Source of the DNA: Phytophthora quininea
Lineage: Eukaryota; Oomycota; Peronosporomycetes; Peronosporales; Peronosporaceae
DNA: 64,000 nucleotides
NCBI GenBank assembly: GCA_011947345.1
Contig: JAAVTG010000607.1
Span: 62,001 to 126,000 of the forward strand
Direction: 5' to 3'
Position numbers and translations under genes: made by a program. Each line of letters begins with the position of its first letter. Within the stretch, counting starts at the first letter, position 1. Below are positions 42,601 to 54,653 of the stretch, one piece after another. Below the pieces are notes generated by a model. That model saw only the letters and a list, made by a program, of their open reading frames with translations. It was not told the origin of the DNA and ran no database searches.

Positions 42601-44118
42601 CCGTTATATAGCCGGCCAAATCACTGACGAAGAAGAACTCCATGTCTGGACTCAATAACTTCAGGAAAAACATATCTTTCGGGTTGGCTTCACGACGAGA
42701 ACTGTTCTTATCCGAACCATCGATCCCTCCGCTGCAAAGAGCGAGATAGAGTCGAAAGATCGATTCTCCAGCACTCGGTAAAGCATCAACGACTGCTTGG
42801 AGTTGGTCAGTACTCTCTGCAACACTTAGGTGGTGAAGAAAACACGTCTTCCCATGGATGTCGAAGTATTGGAAGACTTCTTTGAACGAGTCGACGTCCA
42901 TCATGTCGACAATGGCGCAGAGGATCATCTCTCGGCCGCTGGAGCTGAACGACTTAGCATTATGTGCGATGGCTCGACAAATCTGCGCACTCGTCGCCAG
43001 CGGAACGTGAACAGGGTAATCCGAATCATCAAGACCCATTCCTTTTCTTCGAAGAAGTAGAAGGCCTTGTTGTTCCTGTAGAGCGTTGATGAGTTGGTCC
43101 AGCATGGCCGAATTGGTGGCGTATACTCTTGAAATTCCCGTTTGAACGTGCTCGAACGGAACGAACTGGAACATACGAGCCACATCGTCACTAGACACTG
43201 CTCTGAGAACGTCTGGGTCGGTGATACTGCGACTTTCTCGCAGAGTTTCTCCAGCTCTCGAACGCGTTCAAAATACGGCGTTTGAGCGTAAAATCGCTTA
43301 ACCAGCTCAGCCATTGTATCTGTTGCAGGTGTGGATGAAGATTCAGGAAGATAAATCGCTCCTTGAATCCCTGCAGATAATTTCTCCAGTAATGTCTTAT
43401 AGCAGCCGACAATCCCTGGCATCTTAAGTAATGTAGCGCAGCACGCTGCTGCTTCCACCGCATTCGGTCGGCCGATTTGCTCCACATAAACCTCCTGCAC
43501 TTCATCGATTTTCATCTCTGTAAATACCGCAAAAGACGCGAAATTCCCGCGTTCCCCTTCGTACGAGCGAATCCAGTCGGCGATGGTCTCACGAGATGCT
43601 AAATGAGCATTCAACTGCTTCAATTGTAACACTTCGTCGTCGGAACCTTCAGGACTCGTAACTCCGTTTGAATTTGGAGGAGACTGAGTATTGAAGCGAG
43701 GAGTAGACAGAGCAATCGATACGTAGTGGCGATTGTATGAGCGATGTTGAGGAGACTCATTTTCCAGCGGATGAAGGCCTCGAACGTACTTTTGCGGCGA
43801 AAAGACTGGAGGGCATCCACAATATATAAACAATCCATTAGAGCAAATAACACCAGATAACAACTGCAAAGACGAACGCACCTTGATGGAGAGTACAAGT
43901 CCACTGCCAGTACTAGCCTCGCTTCTTGAATTCTTCTCGATCGAGTTTACAGATTCCGCTGGTCTTGTACTCGTTGGGGTTACCGCAACGATCCTCCGTG
44001 GACTGGAACCTGTGGTCGACGCAGGAGATACCCCAGCTTCTTTGGAGCCGCCATTCATCACTACCACACCACAAATATTTTTCGCTGGTCTAGCGTCGGT
44101 TTGGATCGTACGTTTCAA
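39595..44118 (-). CDS. Large EF-hand-containing protein, function unknown
   Basis: Seen: consecutive long frames on the minus strand: 44118-about 43200, 43198-41762 (478 residues), 41618-about 40880, 40881-39595 (428 residues). One clear EF-hand loop is present (DVNGDGQLTSAEF, near 40390). The N-terminal exon ends LVLSIK at a GTGCGT donor near 43870, with an 80-nt intron. Other notable parts are a helical middle (MNALKQALLPFADGKTPPP) and Pro-rich linkers. Frame changes near 43190, 41770 and 40870 lack obvious introns and look like one-base indels. The total would exceed 1,300 residues. A calcium-responsive flagellar or cytoskeletal role would be typical for such proteins in oomycetes, but this is a guess. 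Confidence 0.5.
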
Positions 44119-44187
44119 AAATAATTAGAGAGACAAAATTGCTTTTCAGTCAGAAAACTGCTCGGCTTTCTGTCTCGCCAGGAAATT

Positions 44188-46836
44188 TTGCTCAGCATCT
44201 GCTCTGAATATGAGAGAATGCTCATGAAGATGCGAGAGGTAATTCTCGACAGAGTTACATTGTTTTCCGCAGAATCAGTTGGGGCACTCCCTTTTACACC
44301 GAGAAAGACTTGCTACTCCTCGGCCAAAGCTGCCTCCAATTTGAAACCCATCACCACAATACCTGGTAAAGCACCACCTCCGTCGAGATCACTCCACGAC
44401 GCGGGCTCTTCACGAAACATTTCTCCATCGTCGTCGAGTTTGTACTCGATTATCTTCAAACAGTTCGGACGAGAATCGATAGGCCATGTCAGCTTACTGG
44501 AAAGCTCCGAGCATTGTACCCTCCAAGAATTCGAGTTTGAGAGTTTTCACCGTCGACTTTAGCCACAAAATGTAGGAACGTTTTGTTACATAGCGTATCT
44601 TTTGGGCGACTAGTCATACTGATGGAGCAACGGTGGAGATTCCTGGGGTCATGGTGCGAAGCTCTGAAGACACGACTCTCCTGTAGCGATTTCCCTGCTA
44701 GCGAGGACATGTGGGACACCCTCACATCGTCCACGTGAAGCTCCCTACGCGTGCTGACCAAAATGTTACCGAGGCAGCTTTTCGAAACGAATTCAGGAAA
44801 GCAAGGGAGGCACTGGCATTGTTGGCAGCCGTGGAACACATAGACCCTGTGGCTTGGATTTTCTTGCTAAATAAATATTGCCAGGTGAATGTTGGACGAA
44901 AAGGGGAAGAAAAGTTTGAAAATATTTCGGCCAGATTTTCAGTGACTATGGACTACGGTAGGAATGTAAACGAAGAAGACCCCATTAAAGTGGACTTCGA
45001 TCTCGTCAGACTCTGTGGAATTGACCAACTTCGAAATCCAAGTGCGGAATACCTGCAGACTCTGCAGAGAATCGCGGCAATGGATGCCAAATTGCAATGC
45101 ACTGCTAATGTTATAGTTCAAGTTCAAGCGTCCGCCACGGGGGTTTGCTTGACCTGCTCGATATTACGAAAGCTGAACAAGAAATCAAGCAGCAGTGGGA
45201 GGAATACGATAACCAAGAAGTGGGGGCCGGGTCACTGCGCTGCGTCTTCGAGTTGGAACCAATGAACATTAGCTTCGGTGAAGATATTAACGTGCTTTCT
45301 AGAACTGGATTTGTGGAGACATTCGATCGCCTGGTGCCCGACAATGCTTGGTTGTCGGGAAGGCATTACATTTCTCTGACTGATGAAAGGGACGAACCCG
45401 AACTTGGCGATGAATACGTGGTCAAGAAAGCTCTTAGCCGGCTGCTGAGACGTGTATTTGATTAGACACGTCGCTCCCTGCCCACGCGAATATGAACGAC
45501 CATTTTGAGACCGGAGAACTTCAATTGGGTACGATCGATGTCGCTGCTACTGAATCCGTGCCGGATTCCTATATCGCGGCGTTGTTTTCGTCGACGGTTG
45601 TGAGTCAGACGACCAAGAATGTCATATTGCAATCCAACTCGTCGCCGACCACTTCAGTCCCAGTTCTGGTTCAAGTGGCTGGCTTATGGCCTTTTCTCGA
45701 AGCGAGTACAAATGTGCTCAGCGGTGGAAGACCTCAAGCTTATCAATGGTGAAATGACGATCGAAGACGCTGAAGCGTTTGCTGCCATAGTGAGCTCCAA
45801 TCGTTCAAAAGAAGACTTGTGTGGGAGTACACGTGGACAACTGGACGAGCAGGATGCTATATTACGAGACAGAGCACCCATTTGCTATGAGTTCGATGGC
45901 AACGACACCCCATTTTGAACGCACGTGTTTTGACTAATCAAACGCCCATTGCTGGAGTTAAAACTTTCAGCGACGATGGAAGAAGCGACTGGGTAAATGC
46001 TATAGTTCCCGGAGTTGGGAGATGCCACGTGCGGGTGATGATCTAGCGTTCTGTCAAACGAGGATGGCTCAAAACAACCATAGCCCCGGGCTGCGATCAC
46101 TCAAGATCGAGTTTCCTGGTTGGTTTGGGGTGACTACAGCTGGCTTACCACGCTTTCTTGAGGCTGTTGGACCTTCACTACAGTCGCTGACACTTTCAGG
46201 CCCAAGAGATGGCCCTGACGAAACCTGGATCCTTGAGCATTGCCCAATGCTGGAGATGCTGCCGCTTGGGGGAGGCTGGATTGACGTGCAATTAAACCTC
46301 AGCTCTTTCCGAGATGTCTGCAGCTCGCTCGATAGCGCATCTCCTACCAATTGGCATGAGCTAGCCGCCGCTGCCACAGCATTATACAGCGTGGATAACC
46401 CAATTGCGCAGTGCGTCCGACGTTTGCGTTTGCGTCTGGTTAATCAATGGAATGGATGGAATGAGTTTGGGCAAGACTACGAGCTGCGAGGATTCGAAGA
46501 AGATTTACAGCCACTTTTAAAGTGGCTGTAAATCTTTAAGTGAACAAGTTCTTGGAGTACTTCGAGATCTTTGTCACGGATGAGTACGAGGTTCATAAGG
46601 CGGCATTTCGGAAATATCATTTAGAGGCACTTCCATAAGCACGTGAACCGTTGACGATACTAAGTAAAGTTGCGTTTTTGAGCGTGTTTCCGTCTAAAAC
46701 TGAGCCAGCTGAGCAAAGTCCGAAGAGATCGTCTTCATCCCGCCGATCTTGTAATATGCTGAATCAAGAAGCATTGGCCAACACTTTTGAGTTTGCGGCA
46801 CCTCCGATTCTCCGGCACGTATACTTTTTCTCATAA
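44188..46836 (+). pseudogene. Degenerate member of an oomycete LRR-like repeated family
   Basis: Seen: several frames in one orientation share motifs of a family widespread in Phytophthora: QTTKNVILQSNSSP (45610), MTIEDAEAFAAIVSSNRSKE (45755), FSDDGRSDWVNAIVPG (45970, between frames), LPRFLEAVGPSLQSLTLSG (46150), and the terminal motif FEFAAPPILRHVYF (46790). The order is the family's usual order. Frames change repeatedly and stops intervene, so this is a pseudogene. The role of the family is unknown; the repeats resemble leucine-rich repeats. The segment at 44711-45265 has no recognised homologue and may belong to a different gene. Confidence 0.5.
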
Positions 46837-47523
46837 ACCAGTCTGCTGGAGCACCCTTCCTTCCAATGCAAGAGTCAGGATACAGTGAGGACGCATTGTT
46901 TCTTTTGATAACAAATTCTTGGAGACGGCGGTGATTTGAAATGTGATCTTTTCACGCCGACAATTATCGGAAAGCAATCGGCTGAAGGGATTGCCATTAA
47001 TCACATACAATTATCGTTGTGGTAGCTTTTCCTCGTAGCTTTTTTACGCGCCTTGGTAGTGTACTCGATTTTTAGCAACATGTCGGGGCCCCTACATCGT
47101 AATGCCTCCCTGTTTGTCTTCAACGTCATTGTCTCCTTAGAATATTTGTCAACTGAATCCATATCGTTCTCCAAAAGCAAGTCACCACTGACAGTTCTGG
47201 CAAGTCACCAACGATGATAGATGTTGCAAGCTTATGTTTCATTGTTCTGGCCAACGATAAGTGGCAACAAGTAATAGACTTTATGACTGTGAAGACAATC
47301 TTGAAGTGAACATATGCGCTGCAGGATATTGCTCAAGATAGTGACCCCCGACAACCGGTCAAACCCACTGCTATGGAAACGACGACGAAAGGATATCGTT
47401 AGTGTCGTCACGGCTTCATGTGAAAATATGTCCAGAGCAACGATCAGCATTAGTTGAAGTCATGGTACTATCATTTCACATCGTGTACCCTGGGTACCTT
47501 CAGGTTACTCTCCATATCCAAGC
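46837..47523. other. Intergenic, no gene seen
   Basis: About 690 bp between the LRR-like pseudogene and COG3. It presumably includes the COG3 promoter. Confidence 0.5.
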
Positions 47524-50198
47524 ATGGCAGCTCCGAGCGTGCGGGAGACGGCTCTGACAGCCCGGCAGGACGCGCTGCTGCTGTCTCTGGAGCGTCAAGT
47601 GCAGCTACAGGCCCAGAAGGATGCACACGCGTCTTTGCTTCACTCGCAGACGCTGGTGGATACTCCGAAAACGCTCAAGGACTTTCTGGCGCTTCGTCAC
47701 AAGCAACAAGCGTCCATTTCCAGAAACAATACCAATAACTCCGTCCCTCTGGACACTACATTCCTGCAACTGTCCGCCAAAATGGACACTTGTATGTCGC
47801 AGTGGGACCATCTCTACACCCACGCCCACTCCAGCCAAGCTTTAGTGGCCGAGATGGAGGCCAGCCATGTCCAAGTCGCAGCCAAGACCCAAGCGCTCTA
47901 CCAGAGCTTTGAAAACGTCCTCCAACAGGTGGAGGCGTTGGACGCTCGGGTGGACGCTATTGCAGCCCCCATGCCCAACTTTACAGCCATAGACAACATC
48001 GCGCACACTTTAGGTTACGGGGTTAAATTCGCAGCCCCTTCCAGTGGGTCTTCAGGCCACGTGTTGATGGAGAGAGCAGGCCAACCCAGAGTTAATACTG
48101 TAGCGGATTCCAACAAGGCAGTGCAGGTTTTCCAGCACCGAAGAGGAGTGGACCCCACCACGCCTAACTTTGAAAAAGCGCTGGAGAAAATCGACGACTG
48201 TGTGGCGTATCTGAACGAACATGTAAGGTTATTTATTTATTTTATTTTGTGTGAGATGGTGCTGATTATTTTTTTATATTTTGCTAGTTGGAGTATAAGG
48301 ACTCGGCGTGTTTTATTGAAGCGTATCGAGCGTTATCGGCGGGAGGGATTCAGTGTTTGAAGGAGTACGCTGTGAATGGTTTAGATGCTGCAAAAGACGC
48401 GGTATTTGAAGCCGTGCAGAAGGAAGCAGAGGCGGCGCAGAGAAATGGAGTGGCGACCTCGCTGGTTGGACAGTTGGAAGAGACCTCGCCGTACTATGTG
48501 AACTTCCAGCTCATCGCGCCGGCACTGGGGGCTGTCGCTAAGCAACTGGAACGGCTGAGCAACCAGCCACTGCAGGACAATGTTGAGAACTTGCGCGCGT
48601 TAGGAGAAGTAGCAGACGCGTACGCTACACAGCGTGTTCAATTGTTGACTCCGGTGCTTGGAGCGTGGCTTGATGCAGTTTCGCAAACTGCAGACATCGT
48701 CAACATGCTACGTGCTAGTTGTGCGCAGCTCTTGAAAGTGTGTGAGGCTGAGTTCAGGCTCTTCTTGAAACTCTTCGGCCACGATCCGAGCGATGAACTC
48801 TTCTCGCTTGCCAGTGGTGATTTGGGTCTGGGGATGACGATGAGGGAGTCGACGACACTGAGAGCGCTTTTGAGTGCGTTGTGGATCGATATTCGATCTT
48901 TGCTATCATTGCCACTAATTTCTTTATTGTTTTGTTGCAGACGCCTCATCTTCCAGCTTTGTGGACTGCTATACAGCACTGTCCGCCCTCAGTTACTAGC
49001 CCAGAAAGACTTGGAGGTATTCTGCGAACTCATTCAGGTGCTACGTAGCGAAGTGATTGAAGCAGCGATCACTCCACGTGCAGCTTTCGTAGGCAATGCC
49101 GAGCCAGTGATGCATCGAATGATCCAAGACGCACAAGAACGCCTCATCTTGTGTATGCAGAAATATATTCGTGACGAGATTGAGGGCTTCGTGCCTACTC
49201 CAGCAGATCTGGATTACCCTGCGAAGCTAGTGGCAGCAGAGGAAGGTGGTGCATCATTGTATGCTACATGGTATCCGGCACTGGAGCACACATTAATGTG
49301 CTTGTCCAAGGGATACCACTTCGTTAAGGTACGCAAGTGTAATCTATGAAGTGTTACAAGTTTTCAAACTAATATTTGGCCGTGTAGATGGAGATCTTCG
49401 AGGAATTGGCGCAAGATGCAATTCAAATCTGTACGGTATCATTGAAAATGGCCTCTGCAGACATCATGGCAGCTCAGGGTGGTTTGCATGGTTCGCTGTT
49501 CTTGGTAAAACATCTGCTGACACTGCGCGAACAAATCACGCCATTTGAGATTCAATTCGCTCAGACTAGCAAGGCGTTGGATTTCACAAGCAGTGGCGAC
49601 GCCATGAACGAACTGCTTGCAGACGCGTCGACGCTCTTCCGTCTCTCTGGTCCGAACGGCATCGTCGGACTCTTTGCACGTGGCATCCCACAGATCCAAG
49701 AGACAACTGCTGATGTCAAGAAGGAACTAGAGCAGGAGTTGAAGAGAAGTTGCACGGCGTTCATTGACATTGTGATGCAGCAGTTGGCACAGCCGCTGCT
49801 TGCACTGATGAAGCAGATTGTGCAGGCCCAGCAGTCGCAAAAGGCGACGGCGCTTGATTTCCGCCAGTGCGCGTTCACAGCTCCCGTCGAAGTGAACAAT
49901 GTGCTGGCCAGTGTTTCCCTGCAGCTCCGAGAGACATTGCCTCAGATTCTGCAGACCATCCGACTGTACCTCCGTAATTCGTCGACCGAGACGATCCTAT
50001 TTAAACCGGTTCAGGTGGGTCCTGCTTGTTTGTGATCTTCTGCCGAGAGACACTAACAGGACATTTGTTTGATAGCGAAATTTGCTGGATGCTGTGGAGA
50101 ATCTGAAGACGCTGATGGAGCAGACATACACTCGAGAAGAGTTGCAGCCTTGCGAGGAGGTTCTTGCTGCGGTAGTGCAGCAGTTGCGTGCTCTTTGA
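47524..50198 (+). CDS. COG3: Conserved oligomeric Golgi complex subunit 3
   Basis: Seen: five exons (47524-48222, 48288-48877, 48941-49328, 49388-50014, 50076-50198) join in frame to 808 residues; all introns are 59-65 nt GT-AG. COG3 hallmarks: LEKIDDCVAYLNEHLEYKDS after the coiled N-terminus, QRVQLLTPVLGAWL, CGLLYSTVRPQLL, MIQDAQERLILCMQKYI, LDYPAKL, LEHTLMCLSKGYHF and VKHLLTLREQITPFEIQF. Known: COG3 (Sec34) belongs to lobe A of the COG tether, which captures vesicles for retrograde transport within the Golgi. The gene is complete with no frame lesion, which shows that not all genes in this assembly are broken. The second donor (48878) was chosen because it is the only nearby GT that keeps phase. 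Confidence 0.9.
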
Positions 50199-50280
50199 CA
50201 GCTTTAATGGGACGTTAAACACACAATGACTCTGAAATGAGAAGCAGAAGCTTGGATTAGACCAAAATCGCCGAACACAG

Positions 50281-51441
50281 CTACGCTCCAAGATAAAGCA
50301 GCGAGAGGTAGCTGGTTTCCGACAGATTGAAGTTGCATTCGACGGACAATTCGTCGCCTTCATCCACACGTGTGACGCACACCAGTGTTGTGATGAGATT
50401 GCTGCGTCCTCGAGCCATTTGGATCCGCTTGACACCTTTCGACAGCCAAATGCTGTTACTGCTAGTAGACTCGGGGCAATTCAACATCGCTGTCCCTTGG
50501 TACACCCCAGGCGTCAAACAGCTGATCACTCCATCCACGCCGTTCACGTTGTCCCCAGAGCCAACTTGATCCCAGATAACCGTGCTCCCGATTCTTTTCG
50601 TGGCTTCAGCTTGAATGACGACCGGACAAGGTTTCTCCTTCCACAGAGACGTACTTTCGTCGCGCAAGTCCGACACCAACTGCTCACGGTCCACCAACTC
50701 CGCTCCCCAGTTTGCCTTCCGTTGCACATCGTGCACAGTTTGACCCTGTTGCCATTCAAACGAAGAGCCTGCAGTGTTTCTTGCAGATCTCGCATTCTCG
50801 ACTCCAGCACGTCGATGCGCTCCACTGCAACCGGTTCCATAACGAACGAATACATGGCAACGTGGGTCCGGGCCAGCACTTGGAACTCCATCGTGATCTC
50901 GAGACGAAAGGTGTCGTCCTTGGTTCTCCCGAAAGTTCGTGGGATTTCACTGCCGTCGCTCGCATCTTTGCCCAGCAGCTTGTGGAAATACTACAAATAG
51001 TGAATAAATGTGTCGGCAATATCGCTCAGACAAGCTAGATTAAAAATCTTCGCCGCTTACCTCGACGTAGTCGGGAGCTGAGGCATCCGGGATGTTGTTT
51101 TTCAAGTCGACGTATTCCTCAAGGCTCAGATCATTCGCACACCTGCAACGAATCGCTCAATCAAAGTCAAGCTACAGTATCGAGTGAACACAAGTGCGAC
51201 GAACTCATCACTGCTGTTTGCTGTCGCAGTCCTCGAACCAAATGCACAGCTTTTCGTTCTTGAGAGACAGCGTGTAGCGGTAGGTTGTCGATGGCGACGA
51301 CGTGAAACACGTTCTTCCATCAAATCCAAGCAGCTCCGATGCCACAGGAGGCTTCGACGAGAGAGACACGAACTCGGTGGCCGATAGTGACAGCGCAGTT
51401 GCAAGCGCCTGGGCTTGGGTGGCGTCCGACTCGTTCGGCAT
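50281..51441 (-). pseudogene. HCJ family copy 8, full architecture with one frame break
   Basis: Seen: exon 1 51441-51212, exon 2 51142-51061 (82 nt) and exon 3 50990-50281. At the end of exon 1 the conserved Trp codon has become TGA; using the GT two bases earlier (GTGATGAG) keeps phase and deletes the Trp, giving KQQ-CANDLSLEEYVD. Exon 3 contains VERIDVLESRMRDLQ and the C-terminal domain ending TSYLSLLYLGA, but a one-base shift near 50740 separates them. The terminal residues differ from the usual LTLVRL. It is head-to-head with copy 9 and ends 83 bp from the COG3 stop, convergent with it. Confidence 0.6.
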
Positions 51442-51614
51442 GGTAAGTGCTTGGTTCTCTGCGAATTCTGAAATGAACACTAGCGACAAGTATCAATCTG
51501 TATCCACGAGTTTTCCTCAGGATTTTGCTCGTCAACTTGCTCCAGTTGAAGTTGTAAGTTGCTACGCAACATAATGTTTTTACGTCCGCTCAAGATCCTT
51601 TTATACAATCCAAG
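51442..51614. promoter_or_regulatory. Divergent promoter region of HCJ copies 8 and 9
   Basis: Only 173 bp lie between two divergent family starts, so a bidirectional promoter is likely. The same head-to-head arrangement occurs for copies 3 and 4. An upstream in-frame ATG at 51489 would shorten the space further. Confidence 0.35.
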
Positions 51615-52771
51615 ATGCCCCCGGAGAGAACGAGCGAGATGGAGCCTGCCGCAGACGCTCCGAGCCTTCAGGCAGAGGCTGCTGCGAGTGACTTCCTCGA
51701 GTTCGAAGGCTCGACAGTCTTCGCTGCGTCCCCCGCCCCGACCTATCGCTACTCGCTCACTTTGAAGAATGGGAAGCTCCGCATTTGGCTCGAAGACTGC
51801 GATAGCAAAAAGCAGTGGTAGGTTATGTTTTTATTTTTTCCAAATCTGTTCTGTCGGCTATTGTCCTCATAGTGTTTGTTACAGGAGAACGGCCGACTTG
51901 AGCCTCGACGAGTACGTCGACGTCACCAACGCCATTCCCAACGCAACAGCAGTCGACTACACTGAGATGGGATACTCATTACTTCCCTCTTCTGTGGGAT
52001 AGTTGCCTGAATTACTATCTTTTATTTTCTTTCTTGACGACGTAGTGCTTTCGGGAATTACTCGAAGCAGGTGGGAAGCGCGATGGTAACCTCCCAAGAG
52101 CTTTCAAGAGAATCCAGGGAGACACATTCCGTCTGGAGATCTTAATGGAATTCCGAGCCCTGCTTCAAACTCGTGAAGTGAGTTACTCTTTCACGATGGA
52201 GCTGATGTCGGTGGAGCGAATCGATGTTTTGGAGTCGAGGCTGCGTGATCTGAAAGAAGCCTCTTTGCGTGGGGATACGGCTGTCTGTCAGTTGAAGGAA
52301 GAGATAGACGAGGGAATCAAACTGCTTCGACAAGATCTGAAAAGTCGTGACGCGAAGATAGCGAGATTGGAAGCTGAGATCCAGGGACGTGGTGAATACC
52401 TTGTAACTCATGCTGAAGCAAGAAAGATGGAGGGGAACAATCTTGTTTGGGAGAAAGTGGGGCCGGGATCTCCTGTAATTATCGGTAGCATCATTAGCAA
52501 CCTGACGCCTGGCACGTATCGCATCTCAGCCATCGTGAACTGCACGCCCAACGAATACAACGGTTGTATTCAACTCATGAAAGACGGCGACTGCATCCAG
52601 TCTGCCTTTGTCGGGTATGCTCAGGGCTACCAAACATCTACCCACTTGGACTGCACAGCATCCGTGGAAGAAACCACCAAGATTTCCATCCAGTATGGCC
52701 ATGGTCAATCATCGTCTTACCTCACTCTGGTGAAGACGAGTTTCCTGACGCTGGCTCGACTGGCCAAGTAG
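51615..52771 (+). CDS. HCJ family copy 9, coding intact, second splice donor altered
   Basis: Seen: exons 51615-51817, 51885-51966 and 52046-52771 join in frame to 336 residues. Exon 1 ends WLEDCDSKKQW; exon 2 ends DYTE; exon 3 starts CFRELLEAGGKRD, includes VERIDVLESRLRDLKEASLRG, a coil, and the C-terminal beta domain with TPGTYRISAIVNC and SSYLTLV. The donor of intron 2 reads GAG-ATGGGA where all other copies have GAG-GT, a one-base change. Without splicing, translation stops 14 codons later. Either splicing fails or another donor is used; RNA evidence would decide. A duplicated 'FLTLARL' phrase follows 'YLTLVKT' at the C-terminus. Confidence 0.65.
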
Positions 52772-53119
52772 CTCAACCCCACGAATGGCAGAATTAGTGC
52801 ACCAGTTGGCTATTGCTTCACACGCTAAATGTCAGGAGCCATGAACAACGTCGGAAGGTAACAGCAGCACAAAAAAATCTTGCGATTACTTTACATCTAT
52901 GTCCGAGACTGCTTTTTCTTAAACTTTTTAATTCGCTCTTGGCCAGGAAAATATGCAATATAGCGAACATGACGCAGCCAAGTTACAACTGGAGAGACCT
53001 CGCGAGATGTTTCCGCTGGAGACGAGATAGCAGTATTTTATGTTCTTGCTTAGAAAGATTTGACAAAAAGGGTATAAAATTTATAGCATCCTGACTTTCA
53101 AAATATTTCCGGGAGAACG
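52772..53119. other. Intergenic, no gene; possible promoter for the Crinkler-MULE gene
   Basis: About 350 bp. An A/T-rich stretch GGTATAAAATTTATAG at about 53072 lies 45 bp before the next start codon and could be a TATA-like element. Confidence 0.4.
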
Positions 53120-54190
53120 ATGAAGCTGCTGTGTGTGGTGATTCAGCCCAAACAAGGCCTTCTGCGCGTCGATGGAAGCGCGTTCCCGGTGTCTATCGAC
53201 GACAGCGACCTCGTAGGCGACCTGAAGAAGGCCATCAAGCAGGAGATCGCGTCCGCAGTCCAGTGCGACGCGCGGGACTTGCTGTTGTGGTTCGCCGCGA
53301 TAAACAATTTATGGCTTCCCTCCACTGAACTAAAACAGGGACTTGTCCCCACATTTATCAAGACGTTGATGGATCAAGAAGAACTCGACGCTACGTGGGA
53401 AATTAGAGAGTTGCTCCAAGAGAAACATTTACCAGCGCCTCAATCCAGACAGATCCATGTGCTGGTGCAGACTCCAGAGCCACAAAGGAGCCAAGAAGGA
53501 GCTTTATCAGTCATTACCACAACAAGTCCGGATATTATCATCTCGGGTCACAACGAACAAGACGAGGAAGAAGCATCCTTTGAAGCTTCAAGCTTCGAGG
53601 CAGACGTTGCACCCAGCTCTGCCGATGCAATTGCGTCACGCGTTAATTTGATGCAGCTGTATGGCCGAGACAAATTGATCCTGCACGACTATTTTCCCGA
53701 CAGGGCCACGTCCACACATTTTATCCAAGACTACGCATTAAATCAGGATTTTGGAGTTCACATCGATAGTTCTGGCTCTCTGAGGAAGATGACTTGTTCC
53801 GGCAGTAGCAAGAGTGCTGACGGCAGCGAAACTCCGTGTGGGTGGTCGGTTTGGCTGGCTAGGAAGCGAGCCAGTGTTTGCCGTAGCAAAAAGCGGAAAA
53901 CTAAGCTATCGCACGTTCCAACAGACTTGTGGTACATTTCCAACATGAACTTGGAGCACGTTCCAGGTTGCTCTGGAATTGGGAATCCTGACCCCAACAG
54001 TCGCCAAATTGTACAGTTGCGCGGGTTTAAAGCTGCCGCCATGCAAGGATACGCCAGTGTCATGCGCAGTTTGATGGAGATTGATGGTATCGATGCCAAG
54101 GGCAAGCCATCTATGCTGTACCGCTTGATTAAGGACTACAAACAGAATGCTGAAGAGAGACCCCACCCTAGTCAGGAACTGTCATTGTAG
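53120..54190 (+). CDS. Crinkler-type header fused to a MuDR/FLYWCH-like zinc domain
   Basis: Seen: one uninterrupted 356-residue frame. Residues 1-115 match the Crinkler header: ubiquitin-like start MKLLCVVIQPKQGLL, VSIDDSDLVGDLKKAIKQ, DLLLWFAAINNLWLP in place of the LFLAK motif, and IHVLVQTPE closing the header. Residues about 195-300 resemble the zinc-binding DNA-binding domain of Mutator-like transposases: FGVHIDSSGSLRKMTC, PCGWSVWLARKR, WYISNMNLEHVPGC, giving a C-C-H-C set. Known: Crinkler C-termini are modular and some derive from transposable elements. Inferred: a nucleus-targeted DNA-binding effector or a chimera never used as one. No signal peptide is evident. It is intact, unlike the other Crinkler. 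Confidence 0.65.
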   Translation: MKLLCVVIQPKQGLLRVDGSAFPVSIDDSDLVGDLKKAIKQEIASAVQCDARDLLLWFAAINNLWLPSTELKQGLVPTFIKTLMDQEELDATWEIRELLQEKHLPAPQSRQIHVLVQTPEPQRSQEGALSVITTTSPDIIISGHNEQDEEEASFEASSFEADVAPSSADAIASRVNLMQLYGRDKLILHDYFPDRATSTHFIQDYALNQDFGVHIDSSGSLRKMTCSGSSKSADGSETPCGWSVWLARKRASVCRSKKRKTKLSHVPTDLWYISNMNLEHVPGCSGIGNPDPNSRQIVQLRGFKAAAMQGYASVMRSLMEIDGIDAKGKPSMLYRLIKDYKQNAEERPHPSQELSL

Positions 54191-54264
54191 TCTTTCATCC
54201 AAAACTGTCATTTCATTATATTCAACCATGGCGACTGCGCGATACACACTGATGTTGCTTGCCT

Positions 54265-54540
54265 CGTAGTGCTTCCGTGACCTGTTAGAAGCGCCAATTG
54301 AGAACGCGAAAGATATTCTGCGAACGCTGACACAAACGCAGAACGGGTCGATTTTGCTAAGGCGGACGCTCAAATTTTAAGCGATGCAGCGTTCGCGCGT
54401 TACGAATTACTTCTACCTGATAACAGCTGACAGCGACAATTTTGGTGACCACGTGCACCTGGAGGATGTCGTGCGCGTAGTTGATAGCACCAAGTTATCT
54501 GTCGAATGCAGCTCCCGCCTTTCAGAGGCACTCTGATGTA
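54265..54540 (+). pseudogene. HCJ family copy 10, relic
   Basis: Seen: an acceptor-like CCTCGTAG followed by TGCTTCCGTGACCTG (CFRDLLEAP, the start of family exon 3), then decayed sequence, then TKLSVECSSRLSE, similar to the last beta strands of the C-terminal domain. Most of exon 3 and both upstream exons are missing. It shares the family orientation with copy 9. Confidence 0.45.
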
Positions 54541-54653
54541 CCTTGGGCCAGGGCTTTGAACAGCACACGGAAACGTTTTCAGTGCCAAGATTGCATCAAC
54601 TTTGTTTGCCATCGTTTTATCTACTAATGCACGTTGTCATGATGGTCTTGAGT

